Shown here: positions 32,733 through 40,890 of the stretch, piece by piece
How positions within the stretch are numbered: the stretch's first letter is position 1
Layout: each line of letters starts with the position of its first letter
Source of the DNA: an uncultured Eubacteriales bacterium
Lineage (GTDB): Bacteria > Bacillota > Clostridia > Oscillospirales > Oscillospiraceae
NCBI GenBank assembly: GCA_959602365.1
Contig: CAUGSS010000018.1
Span: 1-52,027, forward strand
DNA length: 52,027 bases
Direction of reading: 5' to 3'
The notes under the pieces: generated by a model
Seen by the model: only the letters and a program-made list of their open reading frames with translations
Told to the model about the DNA's origin: nothing
The model's database searches: none
Made by a program: the position numbers and the translations under genes

Positions 32733-34706
32733 ATGACCAAGGACTATCCCTATCGGCATCTGATGGCGCCCATCCAGGCGGGCAGCCTGGTGCTGAAAAA
32801 CCACATGCTGGCCACCTGCTGCCTGCCCCATTTCCTCCAGGGGCCGGAGACCTTTCCGTCGGAGTCGGTGCTGGCCTTTGTGGAGAATCTGGCCAAGGCC
32901 GGGGCCGCCATTGTGACCATCCCGGACCGGTTTGACAACACCCGGATGCTGCCCATGGAGGACGTGAAGCGGGGGCCCTGCTGGGATCCCAAGGACCCCA
33001 GCGTGGACAACTACCTCTCCCAGCTCTGCGAAGCGGTCCACTTCCAGGGCTCCTATATCACCACCCAGCTGTCCAAATTTCACTCCATTCCCCGGGATGT
33101 GGGGGTCTATGACCACCTGGAGACCCCGGGCCCGTCCATGATGACCGACCTCCAGCCTCCCCCGCCGCCCGCACCGGTGCGGGCCATCACCCGGGCGGAG
33201 ATGGATCTGCTCTCCGACGAGATCGTCTCCCGGGCCCGGTATTACCAGAGCGTGGGCTTTGACGGCATTGTGCTCCACTGCGCCTATGGCTACAATGTGC
33301 TGGCCAAATTCCTGTCCCCCGCCACCAACCGCCGCACCGACGAGTTCGGGGGCGGCGTGGAAAACCGGGCCAGATTTCCTCTCTCGGTGCTCCGCCGGGT
33401 CCGTGAGGCCTGCGGGCCGGATTTTTACATTGAGCTTCAGATCAGCGGCGACTGCATGGGGGAGGAGGAGCTGGTCCGGTTCGCCCGCCTGTGCGAGGGG
33501 GTGGCCGATGTGCTCCAGCTGCGGCTGATGGATATGGACGACTCCCACGCCACCACCTACAACTACGACGGGGTCAGCCTGCCCAAGACCGTCCGCTTCG
33601 CCCAGCTCATCAAGGACTCCGGCGCCCGGGTGCTGGTGGCTCCCAACGGCGGCTTCCACGACCCGGCCCGCAACGAGCAGCTCATCGCCCAGGGAAAGAC
33701 CGACCTGATCGCCATGGCCCGGCCCTTCATCTGCGACCCGGAGTACGGCAAAAAGATTCTGGAGGACCGGGCGGAGGACATCGTCCCATGCCTGTTCTGC
33801 AACCGCTGCCACGACCACGTCTCCGGCCAGTGGACCTCCGCCTGCCGGGTCAACCCGGCCATGGGCATCGCCCACCGCTTGGAGCGGATGGCCGACACGG
33901 CCTCTGGCCATGCACGGCGGGTGGCGGTCATCGGCGGCGGCCCGGCCGGGCTGCGGGCGGCCCTGCTGGCGGCCCAGCGGGGCCATCAGGTGACCCTGTA
34001 CGAGGGGGCGGCGGCCCTGGGCGGCCAGCTGCGCTGTGCGGATCACGCCGCCTTCAAGTGGGCGCTGCGCCGCTACAAGGACTATCTCATCGCCCAGGTG
34101 AACAAGCACCCGGCCATCCGGGTGCTGCTGGGCACCCCGGCGGAGCCGGAGGCGGTGGCGGCGGAGGGATATGACGCGGTGATCGCCGCCTGCGGCGCCG
34201 TCCCCCGGGTGCCGGACATCTCCGGGATGGAGTCCACCCCCTTCTATCACCCGGTCCAGGTCTACGGGCGGGAAGCCGGGCTGGGACACCGGGTCGTGGT
34301 GGTGGGCGGTTCGGAGACCGGCACCGAGACCGGCATGTATCTGGCCGAGGCGGGCCACCAGGTCACGGTGCTGACCCGGCGCCCCTATCTGGCCCAGGAC
34401 GCCTGGTGCGTCCACGCCTATGCCCTGATGAAGCGCCGCTGGGAGGCCAACCCCAACTTCACCGGCCTCACCGGGGCGGTCACCCAGTCCATCGCCCCGG
34501 GCCGGGTGACCTACCTCCGGGACGGGCAGCTCCACGGGCTGGACTGCGACTCCATCGTGCTCTCCGGCGGCGTGGAGCCCCGGGTGGAGGAGGCCCTCCG
34601 GTTCGCCGGCTGCGCCCGGCAGTTCTTCCTGATTGGGGACTGCCGACGTCCCGGCAACCTGCAGCTCTGCAACCGCAGCGCCCTGGCGGCGGTATCCAAG
34701 CTGTGA
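32733..34706 (+). CDS. NADH:flavin oxidoreductase of the old yellow enzyme / 2-enoate reductase family
   Basis: A 657-residue iron-sulfur flavoenzyme. An FMN TIM barrel fills about 1-340 (FDGIVLHCAYGYNVLAKFLSP, then TNRRTDEFGG). A [4Fe-4S] site follows (Cys353, Cys356, Cys359, Cys371). The FAD motif VAVIGGGPAGLRAA is near 395, and a second nucleotide motif VVVGGSETGTETG near 525. This is the layout of 2-enoate reductase, 2,4-dienoyl-CoA reductase and the bile-acid enzymes BaiCD/BaiH, which reduce C=C bonds next to a carbonyl. ATG 32733 follows GAGGTGG. The substrate is unknown; the SnoaL and SDR genes downstream make an analogous ring- or enoyl-reduction plausible. Confidence 0.92.
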   Translation: MTKDYPYRHLMAPIQAGSLVLKNHMLATCCLPHFLQGPETFPSESVLAFVENLAKAGAAIVTIPDRFDNTRMLPMEDVKRGPCWDPKDPSVDNYLSQLCEAVHFQGSYITTQLSKFHSIPRDVGVYDHLETPGPSMMTDLQPPPPPAPVRAITRAEMDLLSDEIVSRARYYQSVGFDGIVLHCAYGYNVLAKFLSPATNRRTDEFGGGVENRARFPLSVLRRVREACGPDFYIELQISGDCMGEEELVRFARLCEGVADVLQLRLMDMDDSHATTYNYDGVSLPKTVRFAQLIKDSGARVLVAPNGGFHDPARNEQLIAQGKTDLIAMARPFICDPEYGKKILEDRAEDIVPCLFCNRCHDHVSGQWTSACRVNPAMGIAHRLERMADTASGHARRVAVIGGGPAGLRAALLAAQRGHQVTLYEGAAALGGQLRCADHAAFKWALRRYKDYLIAQVNKHPAIRVLLGTPAEPEAVAAEGYDAVIAACGAVPRVPDISGMESTPFYHPVQVYGREAGLGHRVVVVGGSETGTETGMYLAEAGHQVTVLTRRPYLAQDAWCVHAYALMKRRWEANPNFTGLTGAVTQSIAPGRVTYLRDGQLHGLDCDSIVLSGGVEPRVEEALRFAGCARQFFLIGDCRRPGNLQLCNRSALAAVSKL

Positions 34707-34718
34707 GCCTCAGATCAG

Positions 34719-34768
34719 AAAAGGCCCGGGGGCGCCGCAATCAGCGGCGCCCCCGGGCCTTGGTTTTT
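34719..34768. terminator. terminator after the OYE-family gene
   Basis: A 17-bp GC stem around AATCA followed by TGGTTTTT. Confidence 0.88.
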
Positions 34769-34790
34769 ACGGGGATCGGATGGGCGGGGG

Positions 34791-35093
34791 TCAGTCCTGC
34801 CGGAATTCCGCCCCCACCACCCGCTCCACCAGGTGGTCGGTGGCCGCCCGCAGGGCCAGGTGGGCGGGGCTCTCGGCGTAGGCGGCGGCGTCGGCCGGGT
34901 CCTCGAAGGTGATGACCTGGGCCACGTCGGCGAACTCGGGCACCCCGGGCATGGGGGGCAGCACCACCAGGTTGCGGCCCACCAGGCTGGTGGAGATGGC
35001 CGGGTTGTCCCGGGGCACCTGCTCCAGGGCGGCCACCATCTCCCCGGCGGTGCCGGGGTCTTTCAGGAAAAACAGGGAGATATGGACGATCAT
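34791..35093 (-). CDS. Dabb (stress-response alpha/beta barrel) protein
   Basis: A 100-residue protein of the dimeric alpha/beta-barrel type: MIVHISLFFLKD opening strand, ALEQVPRDNPAI helix, DVAQVITFEDPADAAAYAES and HLALRA, as in Dabb domains. Relatives include polyketide and olivetolic-acid cyclases as well as stress proteins. It lies 21 bp behind the SDR gene and probably acts on the same compound. Confidence 0.8.
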   Translation of the reverse strand: MIVHISLFFLKDPGTAGEMVAALEQVPRDNPAISTSLVGRNLVVLPPMPGVPEFADVAQVITFEDPADAAAYAESPAHLALRAATDHLVERVVGAEFRQD

Positions 35094-35114
35094 AGTGTGT
35101 TCCGCTCCTTTCGG

Positions 35115-35870
35115 TCAATAGCCCACCACCGAGGCGCCGCCGTCGATGACGACGGTCTGGCCGGTGATGGTGGCGGCCTTGTCGCTGGCCAGGAAGGCCA
35201 CGCAGTTGGCGATGTCCTCGGGCTGGTTCAGCTTCTTCATGGGGATGGGGTCCACCACCTCCGGGGGGAAGCCCATCTCCCGCATGGCCGGGGTCTCCAC
35301 CCCGCCGGGGGCCACGCAGTTGACCCGCACCCCCAGGGAGGCCCACTCCACGGCGGCCTGCATGGTGACGGCCACCACCGCCCCCTTGGAGGCGGAGTAG
35401 AAGGCGGAACACATGGGGGGATGCATGCCCCGGATGCCCGCCATGGAGGCGAAGTTGACAATGCTGCCGCCGTGGCGGGCCATGGACTGCTCCACCACCT
35501 GCTGCATCATAAAGAACAGACCCCGGGCGTTGACGTTCATGGCCCGGTCCCAGTCGGCCTGGGTGACCTCCAGCCCGGGCTTGCCCCCCATCAGGCCGGC
35601 GCACTGGACCAGTACGGCGATCTCGCCCATCTCGCTGCGCACCTTGGCCACGGTGGGGGCGATGGCGTCCGCGTCGGACAGGTCGATGGCATAACCCCGC
35701 ACCTCTCCCAGAGGGGAGAGCTCGGCGGCTGCCCTGTCCAGGGCGGCCTGGTTGACGTCCAGAATGGCCACCCGGGCCCCGGACTCCAGCAGGGTTTTGA
35801 CACAGGTGTAGCCGATGCCCCCGGCCCCGCCGGTGACCAGGGCCAGCTGGCCGTGAAACTCGATCAGCAT
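35115..35870 (-). CDS. short-chain dehydrogenase/reductase
   Basis: A 251-residue classical SDR with TGGAGGIGYTC (NAD(P) site, about 13-23), the catalytic Ser in NFASMAGIRG, YSASKGA (Tyr-Lys) and VAPGGVETPAMRE. It resembles 3-oxoacyl-ACP reductase and BaiA-type alcohol dehydrogenases. First gene of a two-gene operon with the Dabb protein. An 11-bp inverted repeat lies directly upstream. The ATG at 35870 follows AGGAGG. Confidence 0.9.
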   Translation of the reverse strand: MLIEFHGQLALVTGGAGGIGYTCVKTLLESGARVAILDVNQAALDRAAAELSPLGEVRGYAIDLSDADAIAPTVAKVRSEMGEIAVLVQCAGLMGGKPGLEVTQADWDRAMNVNARGLFFMMQQVVEQSMARHGGSIVNFASMAGIRGMHPPMCSAFYSASKGAVVAVTMQAAVEWASLGVRVNCVAPGGVETPAMREMGFPPEVVDPIPMKKLNQPEDIANCVAFLASDKAATITGQTVVIDGGASVVGY

Positions 35871-35882
35871 AAAAAAATCCTC

Positions 35883-35920
35883 CTGTTCCCAGTAATATAT
35901 ACCATTATAACTGGGAACAG
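35883..35920 (-). promoter_or_regulatory. inverted-repeat operator before the SDR-Dabb operon
   Basis: CTGTTCCCAGT (35883-35893) and its exact reverse complement ACTGGGAACAG (35910-35920), 16 bp apart, enclosing a leftward -10 box TATAAT (35909-35904). Two half-like tracts (GTATAGTGGTATAG, 35943-35956) lie just upstream. Confidence 0.75.
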
Positions 35921-35989
35921 AAGGAAACGGAAATGCCGGTTGGGTATAGTGGTATAGCCCGATTTTGTTATAACCGGGCAGCGCTGGAC

Positions 35990-36385
35990 TCAGCCGATGG
36001 TGTAGACCAGAGAGAACTGATCGCCGTCGTTGATGGGGGTCAGATCGGCGCTCTGCATGGCGTACTCGCCGTTCTGGTACAGGGCCCAGTAGGCGCCGTC
36101 CTCCTCGTAAACGGCCTCTTCGCCGTCCACCGCGGTGATATACAGGCCGTAATCGCCCTGCTCGCCCTCTACCAGGCCCTCTTCCTGCAGCACCTCGCCC
36201 AGGTATTCTGCGTCGGTGTCGTAGGTAAAGGTTTCAGAGCTTTCGTCGCTGTGAACCACCTCCACCGTGATGGTCTTGTCCCCTCCGCTGGCCTGGGGCC
36301 GGGTGACGAAGTAGACGACCAGCAGGAGGGCGGCCACCACCACAACGGCCAGCACGCCCAGAATTGTTTTGGTACTCTTTTTCAT
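35990..36385 (-). CDS. membrane-anchored DUF4430-type protein
   Basis: A 131-residue protein with an N-terminal membrane anchor (residues about 7-27, TILGVLAVVVVAALLLVVYF) and an outside domain. That domain has the DUF4430 / transcobalamin-C-like pattern YLGEVLQEEGLVEGE and YGLYITAVDGEEA, ending DGDQFSLVYTIG. Such domains are thought to bind cofactors or ligands at the surface. The stop lies just before the inverted-repeat region, and the ATG at 36385 follows AGGGAGG. Confidence 0.82.
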   Translation of the reverse strand: MKKSTKTILGVLAVVVVAALLLVVYFVTRPQASGGDKTITVEVVHSDESSETFTYDTDAEYLGEVLQEEGLVEGEQGDYGLYITAVDGEEAVYEEDGAYWALYQNGEYAMQSADLTPINDGDQFSLVYTIG

Positions 36386-36482
36386 ATGGTTCCTCCCTAT
36401 AGCTTTTCTCCGCCGCGGGTCCGGAGGGCCCGGGGGCTTTTGCTGAGAAATTGTACCATAAACGCCGGGAAAAGTAAACTGC

Positions 36483-36512
36483 CCGCCCCTGAGGGGGCGG
36501 GCGGTTTTTGCA
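36483..36512 (-). terminator. terminator of the leftward SnoaL operon
   Basis: CCCGCCCC TGAG GGGGCGGG stem (about 36483-36505), followed leftwards by AGTTTACTTTT. Confidence 0.75.
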
Positions 36513-36526
36513 TTGTGGCTGACAGG

Positions 36527-37342
36527 TCAATGCATGGGATGTTCCGGGATGGGATACACCATGCTGTACTCGCCCTCGGCGAAGGGGACGCAGTAGGAGG
36601 TGTGTTCCCGGTCGAAGGTGGCATAGGGGGCGGGCCAGGGGCAGGCGTTCTGGGGGGTCTGCACCGGGCTGTAGGAGGCGAAGAACAGGGGGACCGGGGC
36701 CCAGGGGGCGCCGGGCAGGGAGCCGTCGTCGGCGGGCTCGGGCTGGGGCCGGGGCATGGGGGGCGCGCTCATGCGCTCATAGGCCACCTGGGCCCAGTTG
36801 TCCACGTCCATGGCGCCGCCGTAGTCGTTGCAGACGTGCTGGGACAGGATGAGCCACTCGTCGCCCTCCTTGACGAAGTCGTTGCCGTAGCGCTCCCAGA
36901 TCCAGATGCCCTCCTTCTTCTGATCGGGGTTCAGGGTGGAGAAGATGACGCCGGGGGTGTACCAGCTGCCCCGGGCGCTCATGCCGTCGTCGGCCACCTC
37001 GATGATGGAGGAGCCCAGCATGTGCACGGCGCACTCCATCAGGGTGCGGGGCTCCTTGCCCTCCACCTCGGGATAGACCGCCAGCAGCCGGCGGTAGTAG
37101 TAGTGGGCGTTCTGGGCCAGGCCGCCGGCCCAGCCCTTGTACACATCGGCCCGGCTGTTCATGCCGCCGAAGTTGTGGGACCACCAGAAGTCGTCCCGCT
37201 CTTTGGCCCACATGGTGTCCAGCTCCTCCTCGGTCAGGCCGGCGGCGTGCATGATGGCGTGCTTGGACTGCTGGTTTTCCACCTCGATGCAGGCCTCGGC
37301 CACGTCCACCATGTGGGAAAAGGTCATATTCTTCTTGTTCAT
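36527..37342 (-). CDS. SnoaL-like protein, type C (module I)
   Basis: A 271-residue SnoaL/NTF2-like protein of the type I call C. The conserved N-terminal pattern is HAIMHAAGLTEEELDTMW, then WWSHNFGGMNSRADVY, IIEVADDGMSARGSW and IWIWERYGNDFVKEGDEWLI, ending with an APYATFDREHTSY segment. The SnoaL fold covers dehydratases, isomerases and cyclases acting on small hydrophobic molecules; the reaction here is unknown. The start is ATG 37342, with AGGAGG eight bases away. Third gene of a B-A-C triplet transcribed leftwards. A central Pro-rich insert (PPMPRPQPEPADDG) differs from the other C copies. Confidence 0.85.
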   Translation of the reverse strand: MNKKNMTFSHMVDVAEACIEVENQQSKHAIMHAAGLTEEELDTMWAKERDDFWWSHNFGGMNSRADVYKGWAGGLAQNAHYYYRRLLAVYPEVEGKEPRTLMECAVHMLGSSIIEVADDGMSARGSWYTPGVIFSTLNPDQKKEGIWIWERYGNDFVKEGDEWLILSQHVCNDYGGAMDVDNWAQVAYERMSAPPMPRPQPEPADDGSLPGAPWAPVPLFFASYSPVQTPQNACPWPAPYATFDREHTSYCVPFAEGEYSMVYPIPEHPMH

Positions 37343-37355
37343 CACAAACGCCTCC

Positions 37356-38027
37356 TTACGCCTGATAGTTGGGGTTTCCCTCGGGCCCGCAGCCCAGCTC
37401 CGGGCGGTAGGTCTCGTAGGGCTCGGGGATGGCGGGATAGGGGTAGTAGTTGTAGCGGGTGATATAGGCCTCCATCTTCAGGGTGGGTTCGCCGAACTCC
37501 ACCGCCATGGGATTTTCCGCATCGGGCAGGTCGACGTCCTGGTCGGCATAGGCGGTGCCCGCCTCGGTCTGCAGGTCGGTGCCGATGAAGTAGTGCCAGA
37601 TTTTCCAGCCGTCGGCCTCCCGCACCAGGTCTGCGTTGCCCTTCTCGCACACCCACAGGGGGGTGAGCACGCCGTTGACCATCCGGGTCTCGTAGGAGGC
37701 GTTGTACCACTGGCAGAGGATGGTCTCTCCGTCCTCGGCCTCCTCCACCCGGATGGTGGCCACCGGGTGGCAGTTCATGGTGCCCCTGGCGCCGAAGGGG
37801 TTGTTGTCCACATAGTAGCGGCGGATCTCGTCCATGCCGATGTAATAGCCCCAGTTCTTTCCGTAGGAGGCGGTCTTGGCGTGCTCCGGCTCCTTCACCC
37901 ACAGGGTGTCCAGGGCGGTCTGGCGCTGGTTGGCGGCCATGTAGTACATATTGCGGCACAGGACGGCCTTGGCCTCCTCCTTGTCCCAGACCCGGCGGAT
38001 GCGCTCTTCCTCAGTAAAGTGTCTCAT
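37356..38027 (-). CDS. SnoaL-like protein, type A (module I)
   Basis: A 223-residue protein of type A: EERIRRVWDKEEAKAVLCR, LWVKEPEHAKTASYG, GYYIGMDEIRRYYVDN, then the fold's last strands with DGWKIWHYFIG and GTAYADQDVDLPDAENP. It is shorter than the other two type A copies (251 and 274 residues), lacking about 25 residues after the YYV segment. The WKIWH motif is shared by types A and B. It lies between type B and type C genes, 16 and 13 bp from them, in one leftward transcript. AGGAGG precedes ATG 38027. Confidence 0.87.
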   Translation of the reverse strand: MRHFTEEERIRRVWDKEEAKAVLCRNMYYMAANQRQTALDTLWVKEPEHAKTASYGKNWGYYIGMDEIRRYYVDNNPFGARGTMNCHPVATIRVEEAEDGETILCQWYNASYETRMVNGVLTPLWVCEKGNADLVREADGWKIWHYFIGTDLQTEAGTAYADQDVDLPDAENPMAVEFGEPTLKMEAYITRYNYYPYPAIPEPYETYRPELGCGPEGNPNYQA

Positions 38028-38043
38028 ATGCTCCGTCCTCCTC

Positions 38044-38778
38044 TCATTCCATGCCGTAGCTGAAGGTGTTGGCAAAGGTGTCATAGGCCTCGGGCATCCG
38101 CGGGGGCGCGGTGTACTCCCGCTGGGGGGAATAGACCTCATAGAGCTGGGCGGGCACCGTGGGGGCGGGCAGCGACAGCTCTGCCAGGGCGGCGAACTCG
38201 GGCAGCGTGGGGAAGGGGTTCTCCTTCACCCAGCTGGCGGCCACCGGGGCGTCCAGCTCGGTGAACTCCTGCAGGTGCCAGATCTTCCACTCGTCGTCCT
38301 CCAGCACAAAGTCGGCGGCGATATAGCCCCAGTTCCAGGTGGACAGGGGGCCCCGGGCGCCCACGCTGTTGTCGGCGCCCATGACCTGCCACAGGCCCTT
38401 GGCGGTCTGGCCGTCGGCGGCCACCTCCACCAGGGGGGAGGTCAGGGGGCGGGGATAGTGCTCGCCGGCGCCGAAGGCCTCCTGGTCGCTCTTGCCACCC
38501 AGCTGGGCGGGGAAGATGGTCTTGAGCAGCCTGGCTTTGGCGGCCAGGTTGTCCGCGACTGCCTGGTAATAGCCCTGGATGGCCTCCAGCCCCACATACC
38601 AGCCGTTGTTCCGGGCCAGGGTGGGTTTGTCGGCCTTCTGGGCCCAGAGCTTGCCGGTGATGTCCGTCTGTTTGCAGATCATGGTCATCATGGCATACTT
38701 GCCCATGACGTTCTGAATCTCCCGCTGGTCGATGAACCGCTGGGCCAGCTGAAGCGGGGTGTACGCTTGTTTCACCAT
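38044..38778 (-). CDS. SnoaL-like protein, type B (module I)
   Basis: A 244-residue protein of type B. Its N-terminus has AQRFIDQREIQNVMGKYAMM, NNGWYVGLEAIQGYYQAV follows, then ADGQTAKGLWQVMG and DEWKIWHLQEFTELDAP. It ends PEAYDTFANTFSYGME. The type B copy at 44036 has exactly the same length and the same ending. First gene of module I, behind a TTTACA-N18-TATAAT promoter and a TTTGGAA/TTCCAAA palindrome. AAGGAG precedes ATG 38778. Probable cytoplasmic dehydratase, isomerase or binding protein; reaction unknown. Confidence 0.87.
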   Translation of the reverse strand: MVKQAYTPLQLAQRFIDQREIQNVMGKYAMMTMICKQTDITGKLWAQKADKPTLARNNGWYVGLEAIQGYYQAVADNLAAKARLLKTIFPAQLGGKSDQEAFGAGEHYPRPLTSPLVEVAADGQTAKGLWQVMGADNSVGARGPLSTWNWGYIAADFVLEDDEWKIWHLQEFTELDAPVAASWVKENPFPTLPEFAALAELSLPAPTVPAQLYEVYSPQREYTAPPRMPEAYDTFANTFSYGME

Positions 38779-38877
38779 GGATATGGCTCCTTTCCATTTT
38801 GGTCTGTTTTGCACTGTTTTGATTGCGCCGCGCCGCCGTCGGCGTGCTGGCGTCTGAGGATCATTTGGATCACTTGT

Positions 38878-38907
38878 ATTATAAAAACCGGGGCAGAAGA
38901 ATGTAAA
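38878..38907 (-). promoter_or_regulatory. leftward promoter of SnoaL module I
   Basis: TTTACA (38907-38902), 18-bp spacer, TATAAT (38883-38878). Confidence 0.7.
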
Positions 38908-38914
38908 ATAGCGC

Positions 38915-38938
38915 TTTGGAATGCACATATGTTCCAAA
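38915..38938. promoter_or_regulatory. palindrome TTTGGAA-N10-TTCCAAA
   Basis: 7-bp arms at 38915-38921 and 38932-38938, starting eight bases upstream of the leftward -35 box. Candidate regulator site for SnoaL module I, in an activator position. Confidence 0.65.
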
Positions 38939-39035
38939 CGTCATTGCCGCCGGAATGGGAGAAAAACTGGAGATATACATCTAAATGATGTAAACCCACT
39001 CCGATTTGGGGTCTATTCCGTTTGGGCATCAGGCC

Positions 39036-39057
39036 ATAACGAAACGCAATTTTACTT
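39036..39057 (+). promoter_or_regulatory. shared 22-bp regulatory element, copy 1
   Basis: ATAACGAAAC followed by GCAATTTTACTT. 21 of 22 bases match 47617-47638. Its last bases contain the -35 box TTTACT, in the same register at both sites. Confidence 0.88.
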
Positions 39058-39079
39058 CTTGGACGACGATTTTTATACT
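39051..39079 (+). promoter_or_regulatory. promoter of the Csx3-like/transporter/SnoaL operon
   Basis: TTTACT at 39051-39056, 17-bp spacer, TATACT at 39074-39079. Confidence 0.8.
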
Positions 39080-39197
39080 AAACTTATCCAAACCGGAGGG
39101 GCAATCCGGCCGCGGTTCTGTACAAAAGCGACAAGGATCCCCCTGAGCCGCCCCGGCGGCGCGGCAAATCATTCAGAATTAAGAGGAGGAATAGGCG

Positions 39198-39833
39198 ATG
39201 AGCGAGGAAAAGCGCTGCATTATCGATTTGAGGGAGATGGGCGACCGCTACGGCCTGGAGCTGGTGGACGTGGTGAAGGACGGCAAGGTCATCATGCGGG
39301 ACCACGCCTGGAATCAGCCCGCCCTGCAGAAGGCGGTGGCCGAGTGCCGCCAGCGGGCCAAGGGGGCGGACATCGTGGAGCTGCGGGGCCATGTGCCCAA
39401 CTGGGCCCTGTCCGCCATGGCCTATGCGGTGCAGCCCGCCGTCTGCTATTTTGAGATCGGCCCCGGGGGCATGTATCATCTGACCAGCACCCCCTTCCCC
39501 CTGGACGCGGCAAAACCCACCTGCGGCATGTTCTTTGAAGTGGAAGAGGAGGGGGACAAGGTCTATGTCAAGGCCATGACCGACGCGCCCCACGCCGACG
39601 CCCACGGCTTTGACCTGACCAAGTTCGACCAGATCACCATGCCCCCCATTCCCGCCGGGAAGGATGTCTTTCTCAGCGGCGAGACGGTGAACCCGGTGGC
39701 GGTGTCCATGGTGCTCACCTATGCGGACATCTCCCGCAGCGTGTACATCCGTTTCCATGAGGATCCCAATTACTACTGCTCTGTGACCCACACACCGGAC
39801 ATCGCCGTGGGCGATGCAGTTGCCGTGAAATAA
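39198..39833 (+). CDS. protein resembling two tandem Csx3-like domains
   Basis: A 211-residue protein starting MSEEKRCIIDLREMGDRYG, behind GAGGAGG. Residues about 54-100 (VELRGHVPNWALSAMAYAVQ, then PAVCYFEIGPGGMYHLTST) and about 155-210 (FLSGETVNPVAVSMVLTYAD, ending TPDIAVGDAVAVK) can both be laid on the Csx3 pattern of strand, SGxxPxW helix, strand, DPR loop, V-x-S, GD-V. In the second half the PxW is replaced by NPV. Csx3 enzymes degrade cyclic tetra-adenylate in type III CRISPR defence, but no CRISPR genes or repeats are here. It is first in the operon before the oligopeptide transporter. I am sure it is a gene, not sure of the homology. Confidence 0.6.
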   Translation: MSEEKRCIIDLREMGDRYGLELVDVVKDGKVIMRDHAWNQPALQKAVAECRQRAKGADIVELRGHVPNWALSAMAYAVQPAVCYFEIGPGGMYHLTSTPFPLDAAKPTCGMFFEVEEEGDKVYVKAMTDAPHADAHGFDLTKFDQITMPPIPAGKDVFLSGETVNPVAVSMVLTYADISRSVYIRFHEDPNYYCSVTHTPDIAVGDAVAVK

Positions 39834-39876
39834 GCAGAGACCGCCTGTCGGACCGACAGAGAAAGAGGGGAACACA

Positions 39877-40890
39877 GTGGAACAAGAGGTTGTTCTGGAG
39901 GTCAAGAACTTAAAGACCTATTTCTATAACTACGACCGGGAGCTGCGGGCCGTGGACGACCTGTCCTACAAAGTCCACCGGGGCGAGTGCGTGGCCATCA
40001 TCGGCGAATCCGGCTCGGGCAAGACGGTGAGCGCCCTGTCCATCCTGCGGCTGGTGTCCTATCCCCCCGGGCTGGTGATGGGGGGACAGGTGCTGTTCAA
40101 AGGCCAGGATCTGCTCCAGATGAATGACGAGGAGTACCGCCAGATCCGGGGCTCGGAGATCAGCATGATCTTCCAGGAGCCCTCGGCGGCGCTGAACCCG
40201 GTGGCCACCATCGGGGCCCAGATCGCGGAAAATATCATGCTCCACAGCGACACCAAGAAAGAGGACGCCTGGAAGCGGGCGGTGGAGCTGCTCACTGAGG
40301 TGGGCATCCCCAACGCCGAGGAGCGGGTCAAGCAGTACCCCTTTGAGTTCTCCGGCGGCATGCAGCAGCGGGCCATGATCGCCATGGCCATGAGCTGTAA
40401 TCCGGAGATCCTCATCGCCGACGAGCCCACCACGGCGCTGGACGTGACGGTGCAGGCCCAGGTGCTGGAGCAGCTGAACAAGCTGCGCCGGGACCACAAC
40501 ATGGCCCTGATCCTGATTACCCACAACCTGGGCGTGGTGGCCCGGTATGCCGACAGCGTGAAGATCATGTACGGCGGCAAGATTGTGGAGGACGGCAGCG
40601 TCATGGACGTGTTCCGCAATCCGGCCCACCCCTATACCCTGGGCCTGATCCGTGCGGTGCCCCGGCTGGATCTGCCCAGAAGCCACGGCCTGCACACCAT
40701 CGAGGGCGAGCCGCCGGATATGTCTAAAATCGGCCCCAACTGCTGCGCCTTCCATCTGCGCTGCAAATATGCAGATGAGCGGTGCGCCTCCTGCCGTCCG
40801 GAGCTGGAGGAGATCGGGGAGGGCCACTACTGTGCCTGCTTCCACCGGGATCAGCTGGACGCAGAGCGGGAGGAGGTGCTCCACGTATGA
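39877..40890 (+). CDS. oligopeptide-type ABC transporter ATPase, OppD/DppD-like
   Basis: A 337-residue ATPase. Walker A GESGSGKT near 43-50, the signature SGGMQQRAMIAMA, Walker B LIADEPTTALDVT, H-loop ITHNLG. The C-terminal oligopeptide-transporter extension has cysteines (CCAFHLRCKYADERCASC) as in OppD/DppD, often linked to a cluster. The likely start is GTG 39877 behind AGAGGGG. It is followed by OppF-like, then two permeases. The stop overlaps the next start as ATGA, so ATPases are co-translated. Confidence 0.93.
   Translation: MEQEVVLEVKNLKTYFYNYDRELRAVDDLSYKVHRGECVAIIGESGSGKTVSALSILRLVSYPPGLVMGGQVLFKGQDLLQMNDEEYRQIRGSEISMIFQEPSAALNPVATIGAQIAENIMLHSDTKKEDAWKRAVELLTEVGIPNAEERVKQYPFEFSGGMQQRAMIAMAMSCNPEILIADEPTTALDVTVQAQVLEQLNKLRRDHNMALILITHNLGVVARYADSVKIMYGGKIVEDGSVMDVFRNPAHPYTLGLIRAVPRLDLPRSHGLHTIEGEPPDMSKIGPNCCAFHLRCKYADERCASCRPELEEIGEGHYCACFHRDQLDAEREEVLHV

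Larger units (their letters stand above)
38779..39197. other. divergent control region of the SnoaL module I and transporter operons
   Basis: 419 bp with no gene. It holds the leftward promoter and palindrome of module I (38878-38938) and, 100 bp further, the rightward promoter with the shared 22-bp element (39036-39079). Remaining bases show nothing I can name. Confidence 0.7.
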
